A stretch of DNA of 39,233 nucleotides from Lachnospiraceae bacterium (GTDB lineage Bacteria > Bacillota > Clostridia > Lachnospirales > Lachnospiraceae), in assembly GCA_024691125.1 (NCBI GenBank), contig JAILNV010000232.1, forward strand, positions 1 to 39,233, in the 5' to 3' direction. A model generated the notes under the pieces. The model did not search any database. It was not told where the DNA came from and saw nothing but the letters and a program-made list of their open reading frames with translations. Shown one piece after another: positions 1 to 7,869 of the stretch (its first letter is position 1; each line of letters begins with the position of its first letter). Position numbers and translations under genes: made by a program.

Positions 1-235
1 TGTCTGACAATCTAAGTATATTTAATAATATCATTCCTATACTCTATTTACAATCAGGATTACATATTCAACATACTTCATTTCTTTGTGAAATCATTTC
101 ATTAAAGTTGTTTGTTGTATGTGCTTTTCTGACGTCAAAACAACGTCAACCACACATAAAAGCTGACGTCAAAATGACTCCGCAGTATTGCTTTTTTGAT
201 TATAGATACACTGTGGATTGTGTTAGAAGCATTGA
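1..235. other. AT-rich leader with no recognisable gene
   Basis: This stretch is clearly more AT-rich than the genes that follow and holds no convincing coding sequence. The open frame at 108-326 has no ribosome binding site and no family resemblance. It holds two copies of the palindrome TGACGTCA (130-137 and 164-171) and a half-related copy near 142-149. No tad secretion genes lie here, although such genes would be expected upstream of the pilus genes that follow. Confidence 0.5.
129..174. repeat. Direct repeats of CTGACGTCAAAA
   Basis: The 12-mer CTGACGTCAAAA occurs at 129-140 and again at 163-174, 34 bases apart. Each copy contains the perfect 8-bp palindrome TGACGTCA. A related AACGTCAA lies between them at 142-149. 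Repeated palindromes upstream of a gene cluster are typical of regulator binding sites, but I know of no specific regulator for this sequence. Operator function is inference. Confidence 0.35.
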
Positions 236-370
236 ATTTACTGGCTTTCTCTGGCACCACGGAAAATGCTGGTCGTGCTTATCGGACTGGTTGTCATATT
301 CAGGGATCAGCTTACTTCTCTTGTAAACGGGATCTTTGAAAGGATCGTTAATGACAGTTCGGCTGTTTAG
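236..370 (+). pseudogene. C-terminal remnant of a Flp-type pilin-like small protein
   Basis: From an ATG at 266 the frame reads a 34-residue peptide starting MLVVLIGLVVIFRDQLTSLV and ending NDSSAV, with TAG at 368-370. The hydrophobic stretch followed by RDQLTSLVNGIF resembles the C-terminal part of the small Flp1-like prepilins that precede DUF5702 and TadE genes in Lachnospiraceae. The usual N-terminal half, with a basic leader and a G-x-x-x-x-E processing motif, is absent. The frame is closed by TGA at 233-235, and I could not restore the N-terminus in another frame. The stop codon overlaps the start of the next gene, which fits an old translational coupling. It may be a 5'-truncated pseudogene or a very short membrane peptide. 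The family assignment is by pattern memory only. Confidence 0.45.
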
Positions 371-1763
371 GCGAAATAAACAGAATATGAAAAAGGCTGA
401 GATCACCGTATTTCTTTCTCTTGTTCTTGCCGTAATGACAGGACTGATCTGTGTTTTGATAGAAAGCGCCCGGCTTCAGCTCATCCGTATGAATGTTGAA
501 GGTGTAATGGATGCGGGACTTAATTCATGTTTTGGTGAATATGATCAGGAGCTGTATAAAAGATATGATCTTCTGTTCATAGACAGCAGCTACCGGGGTG
601 AATGCAGTGCAGGTATAGATAATGTGGCAAGACATCTGTCACAGTATATTACAGTTAATACCGATTATTCCGGCACAGAGGCAACCGGCGAATGGTACAG
701 GGAAACAGTGGGAGACTCGATAGCGGAAAGCTATGTATTTGCAAGTGACGGAGACGGAGGAGTTCTTAAAGCTCAGGCAGCCGGTTATATTAAGAAATAC
801 GGAGAGATCAAATATCTTAATAATATTTCCGTAAATAAAGGCAGTATAAAAGGAATAAGAATAACCGATGATTTTATAGCGGAATGGGATAGAAAGCTAA
901 GGGCGATCGATTCCTACGGTCTTCCGCTTACCAATCCGGGTGCCATTGTAAGAGGCATGGTAATGTCTGAGGATGATTTCCTTAAGGGAGAGAGTCTTAA
1001 ATCATTAAGAATCGGCGATCTGCCGTCACGACGCACTCTTAACAAAGGAAATGCTATGTCGCGTATTAAAAAGGATGTTGTCGGCGATGATATGTTTATC
1101 GAGTACCTTATGCAGAAATCGGGCTGTTATACAGAGCATAAGGATGAGCAGCAGCTTACCGGCGAGCTTGAGTACATAATCTATGGAATGAATTCAGACA
1201 GGGAAAATTTAAAATGTGTAGTAAAAAAACTGCTTGAATTAAGAGAAAGCGATAATCTGCGCTGTATAAAAAGTGATGCGGGAAAAATGAACGCAGCATG
1301 GAATAAGGCTGTAGAAGTGGTCATTATGAATATGCCACTTGAGTGGGGAATACCTGATCCTTATCTTATAGGGCTTGTAAGAGATTCAATAGTATATGCG
1401 TGGGCATATGCCGAATCGGCAGCAGATGTCAGCAGGCTGCTTAACAAGGGCAGGAGTCCTGTTATAAAGAGTCCACCACAGCTTAAGCTTTCCTTAAATG
1501 ATATTATGAGATTCAGGTCATTCCTTAATGATAAAGGCGGGCAGGGCATTAGTTATAAGGACTATGTGGGTGTTTTTCTGGAAGAGACCGATGACAGGAT
1601 AAAAAGAATGAGATGTATGGATATCATAGAAGGTAACCAAAGGTGCTTTCATAACGGAAGCTTTAGAATAGACGGTTGTGTCAGTTATCTGGAGGCAAGT
1701 GTGGGAATGTCAAGCGGATATGGTTTTAGTCACGAAATAAAACGTGACTGTATATATGAATAA
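351..1763 (+). CDS. DUF5702-type Tad pilus-associated membrane protein
   Basis: About 470 residues. A basic N-terminus is followed by one hydrophobic segment at roughly residues 15-40 (ITVFLSLVLAVMTGLICVLI, then ESARLQLIR). The rest is long, polar and presumably exported. This is the architecture of the DUF5702 proteins found in Lachnospiraceae pilus loci, which resemble a very large pseudopilin or TadG-like protein. I chose ATG 351 because GAAAGG lies about seven bases upstream; a TTG at 336 in the same frame is possible. The start overlaps the end of the Flp-like remnant by 20 bases and the end overlaps the next gene by 8, so it sits in an operon. The molecular role is unknown; a part in surface pilus assembly is inferred from neighbours. 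Confidence 0.75.
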   Translation: MTVRLFRRNKQNMKKAEITVFLSLVLAVMTGLICVLIESARLQLIRMNVEGVMDAGLNSCFGEYDQELYKRYDLLFIDSSYRGECSAGIDNVARHLSQYITVNTDYSGTEATGEWYRETVGDSIAESYVFASDGDGGVLKAQAAGYIKKYGEIKYLNNISVNKGSIKGIRITDDFIAEWDRKLRAIDSYGLPLTNPGAIVRGMVMSEDDFLKGESLKSLRIGDLPSRRTLNKGNAMSRIKKDVVGDDMFIEYLMQKSGCYTEHKDEQQLTGELEYIIYGMNSDRENLKCVVKKLLELRESDNLRCIKSDAGKMNAAWNKAVEVVIMNMPLEWGIPDPYLIGLVRDSIVYAWAYAESAADVSRLLNKGRSPVIKSPPQLKLSLNDIMRFRSFLNDKGGQGISYKDYVGVFLEETDDRIKRMRCMDIIEGNQRCFHNGSFRIDGCVSYLEASVGMSSGYGFSHEIKRDCIYE

Positions 1764-2643
1764 ACATGATTTACGGGAAAAGGCGGAAGTGCAGAGCTTT
1801 AGTGTAAACAGGGATCAAAAGATGAATATGCATGCCCGGCCGGGTAATGAGCACAAACATAGTGAATCCGGCAATGCACTGCCGCAAAAAGCCCGGGGAA
1901 GTCTGACCATAGAAGCATCCCTTGTGATACCGCTTTTCCTTTTTGCCATGTTTCTCATACTGTCTGTGATTAATCTGCTAAGGTTTCATTTAAATCTTCA
2001 GGAGGCTGTTCATCAGGAAACAAAGAAGCTTGCAATGACAGCATATGATACCTGGGACTGCTCGGAGGGGTCTGTGAGAAGTGCAGTTCTGTCAAGGCTT
2101 AATAAAGGACTTATGAGTAAGGCGCCTGTAAAGGGTGGAAGTGCAGAGATTGATTTCTCCGGAAGCATACTTGACAACCGGGAAGTAATTGAGATAAACG
2201 CTTCTTATGAAGCACAGCTTCCGTATGATTTTTTTCATCTGTTTGAGCACAGGTTTTGTGCAAGATGTGTAATGCATACCTATATAGGCTATGAAAAAGG
2301 GCTTGTAGAGAGGACGGCGGAAAGAAAAGAAGAGGAAGAGTATGTATATGTAACAGAGACCGGAACCGTATATCATAGGGACAGGGAATGCAGTTATTTA
2401 AGGCTCTCCGTAAGAGAGACGGATTTGAAAAGCCTTAAGAATCTAAGGAACAGTTCGGGACATAAATACTATGCATGTGAGACGTGCGGCCAATCTGCCG
2501 GTAACATAGTATATATAACCGATGACGGAACGTGCTATCACAGCAGTCTTAAGTGCAGTGGTTTAAAGAGGACGGTTTTTAGTATTCCGTTATCTGATGC
2601 CAAGGGGAAAAGAGCATGTTCAAGATGTGGACACAAGCATTAA
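1756..2643 (+). CDS. TadE-like pilus protein with C-terminal Cys-rich repeat
   Basis: 295 residues from ATG 1756; a GTG at 1744 in the same frame is an alternative. The first 45 residues are polar. Then comes GSLTIEASLVIPLFLF, the TadE/pseudopilin signature, leading into a membrane helix at about residues 47-72. A middle domain follows to about residue 195. The last 100 residues hold two copies of a small module. Each runs as Y-x-T-x-x-G-T-x-YH, about five residues, C, then a downstream CxxCG (YVTETGTVYHRDREC...CETCG and YITDDGTCYHSSLKC...CSRCG). The CxxC plus YH-C pattern resembles small metal-binding modules of the Ada/nuclease-tail kind and may bind zinc or form disulfides outside the cell. 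TadE proteins are usually shorter and lack this tail. It overlaps the DUF5702 gene by 8 bases. Confidence 0.75.
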   Translation: MNKHDLREKAEVQSFSVNRDQKMNMHARPGNEHKHSESGNALPQKARGSLTIEASLVIPLFLFAMFLILSVINLLRFHLNLQEAVHQETKKLAMTAYDTWDCSEGSVRSAVLSRLNKGLMSKAPVKGGSAEIDFSGSILDNREVIEINASYEAQLPYDFFHLFEHRFCARCVMHTYIGYEKGLVERTAERKEEEEYVYVTETGTVYHRDRECSYLRLSVRETDLKSLKNLRNSSGHKYYACETCGQSAGNIVYITDDGTCYHSSLKCSGLKRTVFSIPLSDAKGKRACSRCGHKH

Positions 2644-2676
2644 ATATTGACAGGAAAAACCTGATGAGGACTTTTT

Positions 2677-3162
2677 ATGTGGATAATTTGCTTACTATTG
2701 CTGATCATTTGCAGTTATACAGATCTTAGGGAGCGCGGCATAAGCATATGGCTTCTTGCCGCATCCCTCATATCCTGTGTCCTGCTTATGATGTGCGTTG
2801 AAATATATGGAGACAGTTATGAGTATATTGATAACCTGCTTATATATGAGCCGGATATCTTTAAAATTTTAAGCTCCCTTATTCCGGGAAGTGTTTTATT
2901 TATAATAAGCAGGCTTACAAAGGAAGCAATAGGGATGGGTGATGTATATGTGATGCTGTTGCTTGGTTTTATGATGGGCTTTACAAATACGGCAGCGCTG
3001 CTGTTTGTATCAATGTTTATAGCATCAGTATTTGGTATCCTGCTGATGCTGTTTAAGGGAAAGAGCAGAAAGGAGACACTTCCATATATGCCATTCCTCT
3101 TGGGAGCTTATGTGTGGATGCTGTTTTCCGGAATGCTTCAGGGAGTACAGATCGGATTATGA
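2677..3162 (+). CDS. A24-family prepilin peptidase (TadV/CpaA-like)
   Basis: 161 residues, almost wholly hydrophobic with about five to six membrane helices. The two catalytic aspartates of the GxGD aspartic peptidases are present: D16 in SYTDLRER at the end of the first helix, and D89 in GMGD. This is the short form, without the N-terminal methyltransferase domain of PilD, typical of Tad/Flp pilus loci. It would cleave the leader from Flp and TadE-like prepilins at the inner face of the membrane. The gene lies 33 bases after the TadE-like gene, with GAGGA upstream of the ATG. Assignment is firm from the two Asp motifs and the context. Confidence 0.88.
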   Translation: MWIICLLLLIICSYTDLRERGISIWLLAASLISCVLLMMCVEIYGDSYEYIDNLLIYEPDIFKILSSLIPGSVLFIISRLTKEAIGMGDVYVMLLLGFMMGFTNTAALLFVSMFIASVFGILLMLFKGKSRKETLPYMPFLLGAYVWMLFSGMLQGVQIGL

Positions 3163-3183
3163 CAATTGTAGGAACAGATAATA

Positions 3184-3648
3184 ATGAAAGAAAGCGAAAC
3201 AGAAACAGTGAATGAGAAATTAAAAGGAAGCATGACAATAGAGATGACTCTCTTAATGCCTTTCATACTTGGGAGCTTTATCTTTATAATTTTTTCAGGA
3301 TTTATATTACATGATAAATGTATTGTAAATAAAGCCTGTATGTCGGCAGCGCTCCGGGGAAGTGAAGAGACGGAACCCGGTAAGGCACTGGATAAGGCAA
3401 ACGAAGCCATATCCGAGGTGCTGCCGGGTCGCCTCATAGGCAAATGGGATTACAGTACCCAGATAGATGTAGGAGAGGATGCTGTAAGAGTAAGCTTTAA
3501 GGGCGATACCGGGATGGGCGGAGGGCTTATCCGAAAGCTTATAAGCTCCGGAACAACAGGACACAATTACGAATGTGAAAGTTACAGACTTAATGAAGCT
3601 GAATACATAAGAACAAAAAGGAAATCGGGTGTGGGATATTGTTTGTAG
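3184..3648 (+). CDS. TadE-like pilus assembly protein (second copy)
   Basis: 154 residues. A short acidic leader ends in KGSMTIEMTLLMPFILGSFI, the TadE-type segment, followed by a membrane helix at about residues 20-40. The remaining 110 residues have no recognised domain and are presumably extracytoplasmic. It shares the S-M/L-T-I-E motif with the protein at 1756-2643 but lacks the Cys-rich tail, so the locus encodes two unequal TadE-like proteins, as is common (TadE/TadF pairs). An AGGA sits nine bases before the ATG. The 3' end overlaps the next gene by ten bases. Confidence 0.75.
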   Translation: MKESETETVNEKLKGSMTIEMTLLMPFILGSFIFIIFSGFILHDKCIVNKACMSAALRGSEETEPGKALDKANEAISEVLPGRLIGKWDYSTQIDVGEDAVRVSFKGDTGMGGGLIRKLISSGTTGHNYECESYRLNEAEYIRTKRKSGVGYCL

Positions 3649-5009
3649 AAAAATATGATAACGGAATTAACGGAAACTATCTTACATTGGAAAACGAGCA
3701 GGCGGTGAATGCCGGATACAAATCAAGGATGCTTGTAGAAAACCCGGTGAATGCTTTTCTGAAGACCGGGATAGTGCATACGGACGGGAAGGAACAGTAT
3801 GTTTATGACATAACTTCCAAGACAAGTATTTACAGTCTCTATGAGCATACTGAAATGGACAGACGTTTTATCGGCGCTTTCATAAGTGCGGTAGCATGTG
3901 GTCTTGAAGCATGTGATGAATACCTTCTGCCCGCTGAACATTTATTGTTTGATCCGAAGCATATATATGTGGATCAGAGTAATGACCGTATTCTTTTTTG
4001 TTACTATCCGGGTTCATATACTACGCTTACAGATGGAATGAATTCGCTTGCAGAGTACATTCTTGAAAGAGCCGATCATACCGATAAGGCTGCAACGACT
4101 CTGGCATATGATCTGTATAAACAGGTTGTGAACGAAGATTATACATTGCGTGAGCTGCTTTCGCGAAATGAGAAGACAGAAGCGGCAAAAGATGATGCAG
4201 ACCGGGAAGAAGACAGCTTTCTTATAGAGGATATAAATGATCTCTATCTTCCGGATGAGGATGATATGCCTGTGATTCCCATTCAGGGTAAGGTAATAAT
4301 GAGTGTCTGTTCAGCCCTTCTTCTGATCATAACTGGAACCATCCTTACATCAGTCATATACGGTAATGAAGCACTGACTGCTCTTCTTGCCATGACTGAG
4401 ATGAGGGTATTAACTGCCATAACATGTGCCGTCTGTATTATTATGCCTGTATTTATCATCATAAAATGGTACAGTGAGGTAAGAAGATTTAAGAAGCTGC
4501 TTAATGAAGCAGAGGATGACAGGGATGATATTTATATGTATCTGTCAGACGACGAACAGACCAAAGCTACGGGGCGGTTGGGCTTTGATCGGACAAATAC
4601 GGTATTATTATCTCAGGATAATGATACGGCTACGGAAGACGGGCATATAGGCAATACGGTCAGACTGTCAGACGATTCGAAGCAGGAAAGTGATAACGGA
4701 ATTGGCACACGTGGAATGATACACAGACTGGTCCAGTTTTCACAACAGGGGCTTAATGAGCTTAAAATAGACAGGCTTCCTTATACAATAGGGAAGAAAA
4801 GAGGTATCTGTGACGGAATAATAGAATCCGATGCCGTCAGCAGGATACATGCAAGACTGGTGTTCGAAGGAGGAGAGTATTATATGTCCGATCTAAACAG
4901 TACAAACGGAACCTTCGTGAACGGCAGCAGGCTTGAATCCGGTGATAAGATAAGACTGAATATAAACGATGAGATAAGCTTCGGAAAGGAATTGTATTAT
5001 TTCAGATAG
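3639..5009 (+). CDS. DUF6382 and FHA-domain membrane protein
   Basis: 456 residues beginning at a TTG that overlaps the preceding stop; no better start is visible. Residues 1-160 match the pattern of DUF6382, a domain found next to Tad loci in Lachnospiraceae. Acidic linkers flank two membrane helices at about 222-275. The C-terminal 85 residues form an FHA domain with the expected motifs: TIGKKRG, SRIHAR and NSTNGTFVNG. FHA domains bind phosphothreonine peptides, so the protein probably responds to Ser/Thr phosphorylation. No Ser/Thr kinase lies in the window, so any partner must be elsewhere. It closes the pilus cluster and probably links assembly to a signalling state; this is inference. 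Confidence 0.75.
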   Translation: MFVEKYDNGINGNYLTLENEQAVNAGYKSRMLVENPVNAFLKTGIVHTDGKEQYVYDITSKTSIYSLYEHTEMDRRFIGAFISAVACGLEACDEYLLPAEHLLFDPKHIYVDQSNDRILFCYYPGSYTTLTDGMNSLAEYILERADHTDKAATTLAYDLYKQVVNEDYTLRELLSRNEKTEAAKDDADREEDSFLIEDINDLYLPDEDDMPVIPIQGKVIMSVCSALLLIITGTILTSVIYGNEALTALLAMTEMRVLTAITCAVCIIMPVFIIIKWYSEVRRFKKLLNEAEDDRDDIYMYLSDDEQTKATGRLGFDRTNTVLLSQDNDTATEDGHIGNTVRLSDDSKQESDNGIGTRGMIHRLVQFSQQGLNELKIDRLPYTIGKKRGICDGIIESDAVSRIHARLVFEGGEYYMSDLNSTNGTFVNGSRLESGDKIRLNINDEISFGKELYYFR

Positions 5010-5072
5010 AAGAAAAATGTGTTATACTTTAATTTATACAGGTTTTTTAGAGCATTAAGGAGAGTATAACGC

Positions 5073-6080
5073 ATGAAGATCAATATTTATTACGGAGGAA
5101 GAGGAATAATCGATGATCCGACGTTGTTTGTATTGGGCAAGCTCCAGGAGGTGCTCGATGAGCTTAATGTCAAGGTTGAGAGATTTAACCTCTATGAACT
5201 TAAGAACACGATAACGACTCTGCCTGCATCAATAAATGATTCAGACGGCATAATATTGGCAACGACGGTTGAATGGTTCGGAATAGGCGGATACATGCAG
5301 CAGTTTCTTGATGCCTGCTGGCTATACGGAAACAAGGAGAAATTCGAAACCACATATATGTGCCCCGTTGTAATGTCCACAGCTCCGGGTGAGAGGGAGG
5401 CAATGACAGATCTTACGCTTGCATGGGAGCTGCTTGGAGGCCTGCCGTGTACCGGATTGTGCGGATATGTTGAGGATCTCGTTTCCTTTGAACTTAATCA
5501 GGATTATCTGAGTATAATAGAAAAGAAAGCAGAGAACCTGTATCGTACGATATCACAGAAGTTCAAGTCATTACCTGCCAGCAATAAGGCAGTTAACAAG
5601 ATAAGCGGAGGAAACCGGAACATACCGCTTACGCCACAGGAATCGGAACAGCTGTCCAAATATGCGGCAGATGAAAGCTACGTACAGAAGCAGAGAGAAG
5701 ATATAGAAGAACTGGCAAATCTGTTCCGTGGTAAGATGGAGCACAGGGGTATTGATGACAATACGCTTTATATTGCGGATTTTAGGGAGAAGTTTAAGCC
5801 TCTCGCAGGTGCAAACGGCGTATACAAATTCATGATAAAGGAAAAGAAGAAGTCTCTTATTCTTGACATACAGGGTTCGGAACTTAACTGTTACTACGGT
5901 AATTATGACGATCCGGAGGTTCTGTGTAAGGTTACTGATGATGTACTTAACCGGATTGTTGCGGGACAGATGAGCTTCCAGAGAGCTTTTATGTCAGGAG
6001 ATATGCAGGTTAAGGGAGACTTCAGAAGGCTTAGGATGCTTGACCAGATGTTTGCATTTTCAAACGAAACGAATGGATAG
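5073..6080 (+). CDS. Flavodoxin-like domain fused to SCP2 sterol-carrier domain
   Basis: 335 residues. Residues 1-165 read as a flavodoxin/NADPH-dependent FMN reductase fold: MKINIYYGG, then SDGIILATTVEWFGIGGYMQ at the flavin-binding loop, then PVVMSTAPGERE. A linker rich in charged residues follows. Residues about 228-333 look like an SCP2/sterol-carrier-like domain (FREKFKPLAGANGVYKFMI, the cysteine-containing beta strands, then a VLNRIVAGQMSFQRAFMSGD segment). SCP2 domains bind lipids or acyl chains in a hydrophobic tunnel, and flavodoxin folds carry FMN, so a flavin-dependent enzyme or carrier for a hydrophobic substrate is plausible. The exact role is unknown. It is probably co-transcribed with the HIT gene 17 bases downstream. 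AGGAGAG precedes the ATG. Confidence 0.7.
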   Translation: MKINIYYGGRGIIDDPTLFVLGKLQEVLDELNVKVERFNLYELKNTITTLPASINDSDGIILATTVEWFGIGGYMQQFLDACWLYGNKEKFETTYMCPVVMSTAPGEREAMTDLTLAWELLGGLPCTGLCGYVEDLVSFELNQDYLSIIEKKAENLYRTISQKFKSLPASNKAVNKISGGNRNIPLTPQESEQLSKYAADESYVQKQREDIEELANLFRGKMEHRGIDDNTLYIADFREKFKPLAGANGVYKFMIKEKKKSLILDIQGSELNCYYGNYDDPEVLCKVTDDVLNRIVAGQMSFQRAFMSGDMQVKGDFRRLRMLDQMFAFSNETNG

Positions 6081-6097
6081 GAGAAAGGGGAAAAGAA

Positions 6098-6505
6098 ATG
6101 AAAGATGATTGTATTTTTTGCAAGCTTGCAAACGGTGTGTTTGAAACCAATAAGATTTATGAGGATGAGGATTTTACCGTAATCCTTGATGCGGCGCCGG
6201 CAACGAAGGGTCATGCGCTGATACTTCCCAAGGAGCATTATGCGAATATCTATGAGCTTGATGATGAGATTGCAGGCAAGGCATTAAAGCTGGCTAAGAA
6301 GCTGGCAACTCATATGACCGATAAGCTCGGCTGTGATGGCTTCAATATTATACAGAACAACGGTGAGTCGGCAGGACAGACGGTATTTCATTTCCACATA
6401 CATCTGATCCCCAGATATAAAGATGACGGGGCAATACTTCAGTGGAAGCCGACATCACCTGACGCCGATGAACAGAAAGAACTATGCAAGCTGCTCTCTT
6501 TATAG
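6098..6505 (+). CDS. HIT-family nucleotide-binding hydrolase
   Basis: 135 residues, the usual length for a bacterial HIT (Hint-type) protein. CIFCKLANG at the N-terminus gives the CxxC zinc pair often seen in this family. The histidine triad HFHIH is at residues 98-102 within VFHFHIHLIPR, followed by the conserved Pro-Arg. Family members hydrolyse purine nucleoside phosphoramidates or dinucleoside polyphosphates in the cytoplasm. GAAAGGGG lies upstream of the ATG, and only 17 bases separate it from the flavodoxin-SCP2 gene. Downstream a CATAAGA/TCTTATG hairpin (about 6507-6532) may end transcription, though its T-run is poor. Confidence 0.92.
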   Translation: MKDDCIFCKLANGVFETNKIYEDEDFTVILDAAPATKGHALILPKEHYANIYELDDEIAGKALKLAKKLATHMTDKLGCDGFNIIQNNGESAGQTVFHFHIHLIPRYKDDGAILQWKPTSPDADEQKELCKLLSL

Positions 6506-6544
6506 AGCATAAGAAAGCCATTGAAGTCTTATGATTATATAAAA

Positions 6545-6586
6545 ATACCTGTCTCCCTGATCAAGAGAATTCCATAATCAGGGAGA
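6545..6586 (-). terminator. Rho-independent terminator of murG overlapping its stop codon
   Basis: On the minus strand a perfect 10-bp stem TCTCCCTGAT / ATCAGGGAGA (plus-strand 6577-6586 and 6552-6561) has a 15-base loop and is followed by CAGGTATTTTTATA. The murG stop codon TGA lies at the foot of the downstream arm, so the upstream arm is within the last codons of murG. The T-tract is modest. Confidence 0.65.
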
Positions 6587-7622
6587 TAATTGTATTTATG
6601 GCATCATTCTGGCTGCTCTCAGTCATCGATTTAATATACATATTCCTGTTTTCATACAGTTCATCTATCATCTTAAGCAGGAGCTCATCCGTCAGGACGT
6701 CTTCCGTAAGAACCATGGAATAACCCTGTTTCTTGAAGGATTCGGCATTGAGGAGCTGATCTCCCCGGCTGCTGCCTGACGGAAGCGGAATGAGGAGGTT
6801 GGGCTTCTTAAGTGCAAGAAGTTCACAGATGGCATTCGCACCTGCGCGGGATATAACGACATCTGCCAGTGCAAACAGATCCTTTAGTTCATCCTTTATA
6901 TATTCGTATTGGCAGTAACCGGGCGTATTGTTAAGTGAGGAATCACCCTTGCCCTTGCCGGTAAGATGGATCACATTATATTTTTTAAGGAGTGTGGGAA
7001 GTATATTTCGAATAGCCCTGTTTACATTGGCGGCACCAAGAGATCCGCCTATTACCATGATGACAGGCTTGTCTTCGGTTAATCCCGTGAATTGTTTCCC
7101 GGCTAAAGGATCACCTTCAAGCAGCTCTTTTCTTATGGGAGATCCTGACAGAACGGCTTTATCTTTTGGAAGAAGATTTAATGTTTCCGGAAAGTTGCAG
7201 CATATTTTATTTGCGGATCGGAAACACAGCTTATTGGCCAGCCCGGGGGTCATATCCGATTCATGGATGATCGCGGGAACATGATTTCTTCCTGCCGCTA
7301 TTACGACCGGTACAGATACAAAACCGCCCTTTGAGAATATGACATCGGGTTTCAGCTCGCGGATCAGTCTGTTTGCCTGTGAGAACCCCTTAAGAACTCT
7401 GAACGGATCTGTAAAATTCTGAAGGGAAAAATATCTTCTCAGCTTGCCTGATGCGATCCCGTGATATGGGATACCGATATCCTCCATAAGTGATTTCTCT
7501 ATGCCTTCATATGATCCGATATATTGAATGTCGTACCCTGACTCCTTAAGAGTGGGGATGAGAGCTATATTCGGTGTAACATGCCCGGCAGTTCCGCCAC
7601 CGGTAAGTATTATTCTTTTCAT
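6561..7622 (-). CDS. murG: UDP-GlcNAc:undecaprenyl-PP-MurNAc-pentapeptide transferase
   Basis: 353 residues from the ATG at 7622, chosen over an ATG ten codons upstream because GGAAAGGA precedes it and because MurG proteins start with MKRIILTGGGTAGHVTPN. That loop is the N-terminal glycosyltransferase (GT28) motif. FSKGGFVSVPVVIAA, the conserved IIHESD, the VIGGSLGAANVN loop of the C-terminal domain, and SRAGANAICELLALKKPNL with GDQLLNA, which bind UDP-GlcNAc, are all present. It makes lipid II at the inner face of the cytoplasmic membrane. Here it stands alone on the minus strand, with no division or cell wall cluster genes beside it, so it may be a second copy or a relocated murG. Confidence 0.93.
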   Translation of the reverse strand: MKRIILTGGGTAGHVTPNIALIPTLKESGYDIQYIGSYEGIEKSLMEDIGIPYHGIASGKLRRYFSLQNFTDPFRVLKGFSQANRLIRELKPDVIFSKGGFVSVPVVIAAGRNHVPAIIHESDMTPGLANKLCFRSANKICCNFPETLNLLPKDKAVLSGSPIRKELLEGDPLAGKQFTGLTEDKPVIMVIGGSLGAANVNRAIRNILPTLLKKYNVIHLTGKGKGDSSLNNTPGYCQYEYIKDELKDLFALADVVISRAGANAICELLALKKPNLLIPLPSGSSRGDQLLNAESFKKQGYSMVLTEDVLTDELLLKMIDELYENRNMYIKSMTESSQNDAINTIISLIMEFS

Positions 7623-7794
7623 AATATTCCTTTCCTGACAGTCTTTTGTCATGAGGCTGCGGATTCCTTATGACCCTGTTCTGTTTTACACTACCCTGTC
7701 TTTATACTATGTAATCTTGTTTAGGGGAAGTTTTTGACCATAGAATCATACCATAATCATGGCAATAAAGCCATATTCCTTTCAGTTTCTGTCG

Positions 7795-7823
7795 TTGTAA
7801 TAAAAGAAGTGTTTTGTTATACT
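7795..7823 (+). promoter_or_regulatory. Sigma-70-type promoter of the kinase operon
   Basis: TTGTAA (7795-7800), a 17-base spacer and TATACT (7818-7823) lie about 47 bases before the first kinase start. The spacing is ideal and this is the best match in the gap between murG and the operon. The rest of the gap (7623-7794) holds the leader of murG, for which I see no convincing promoter. Confidence 0.65.
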
Positions 7824-7869
7824 GTAAACGGGTATGTCCATTTTTCATGAAAGATTATATAGGTGATAC

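Noticed and set aside
108-326. Open frame of 72 codons in the AT-rich leader
   Set aside because: No ribosome binding site, TTG start, Cys/Trp-rich composition unlike a real protein, and it overlaps the Flp-like frame.
5010-5072. Promoter TTTCAG - TATACT before the flavodoxin-SCP2 gene
   Set aside because: The -10 is good and the spacer is 17 bases, but the -35 is poor; not enough to list as a feature, although a separate promoter here is possible.
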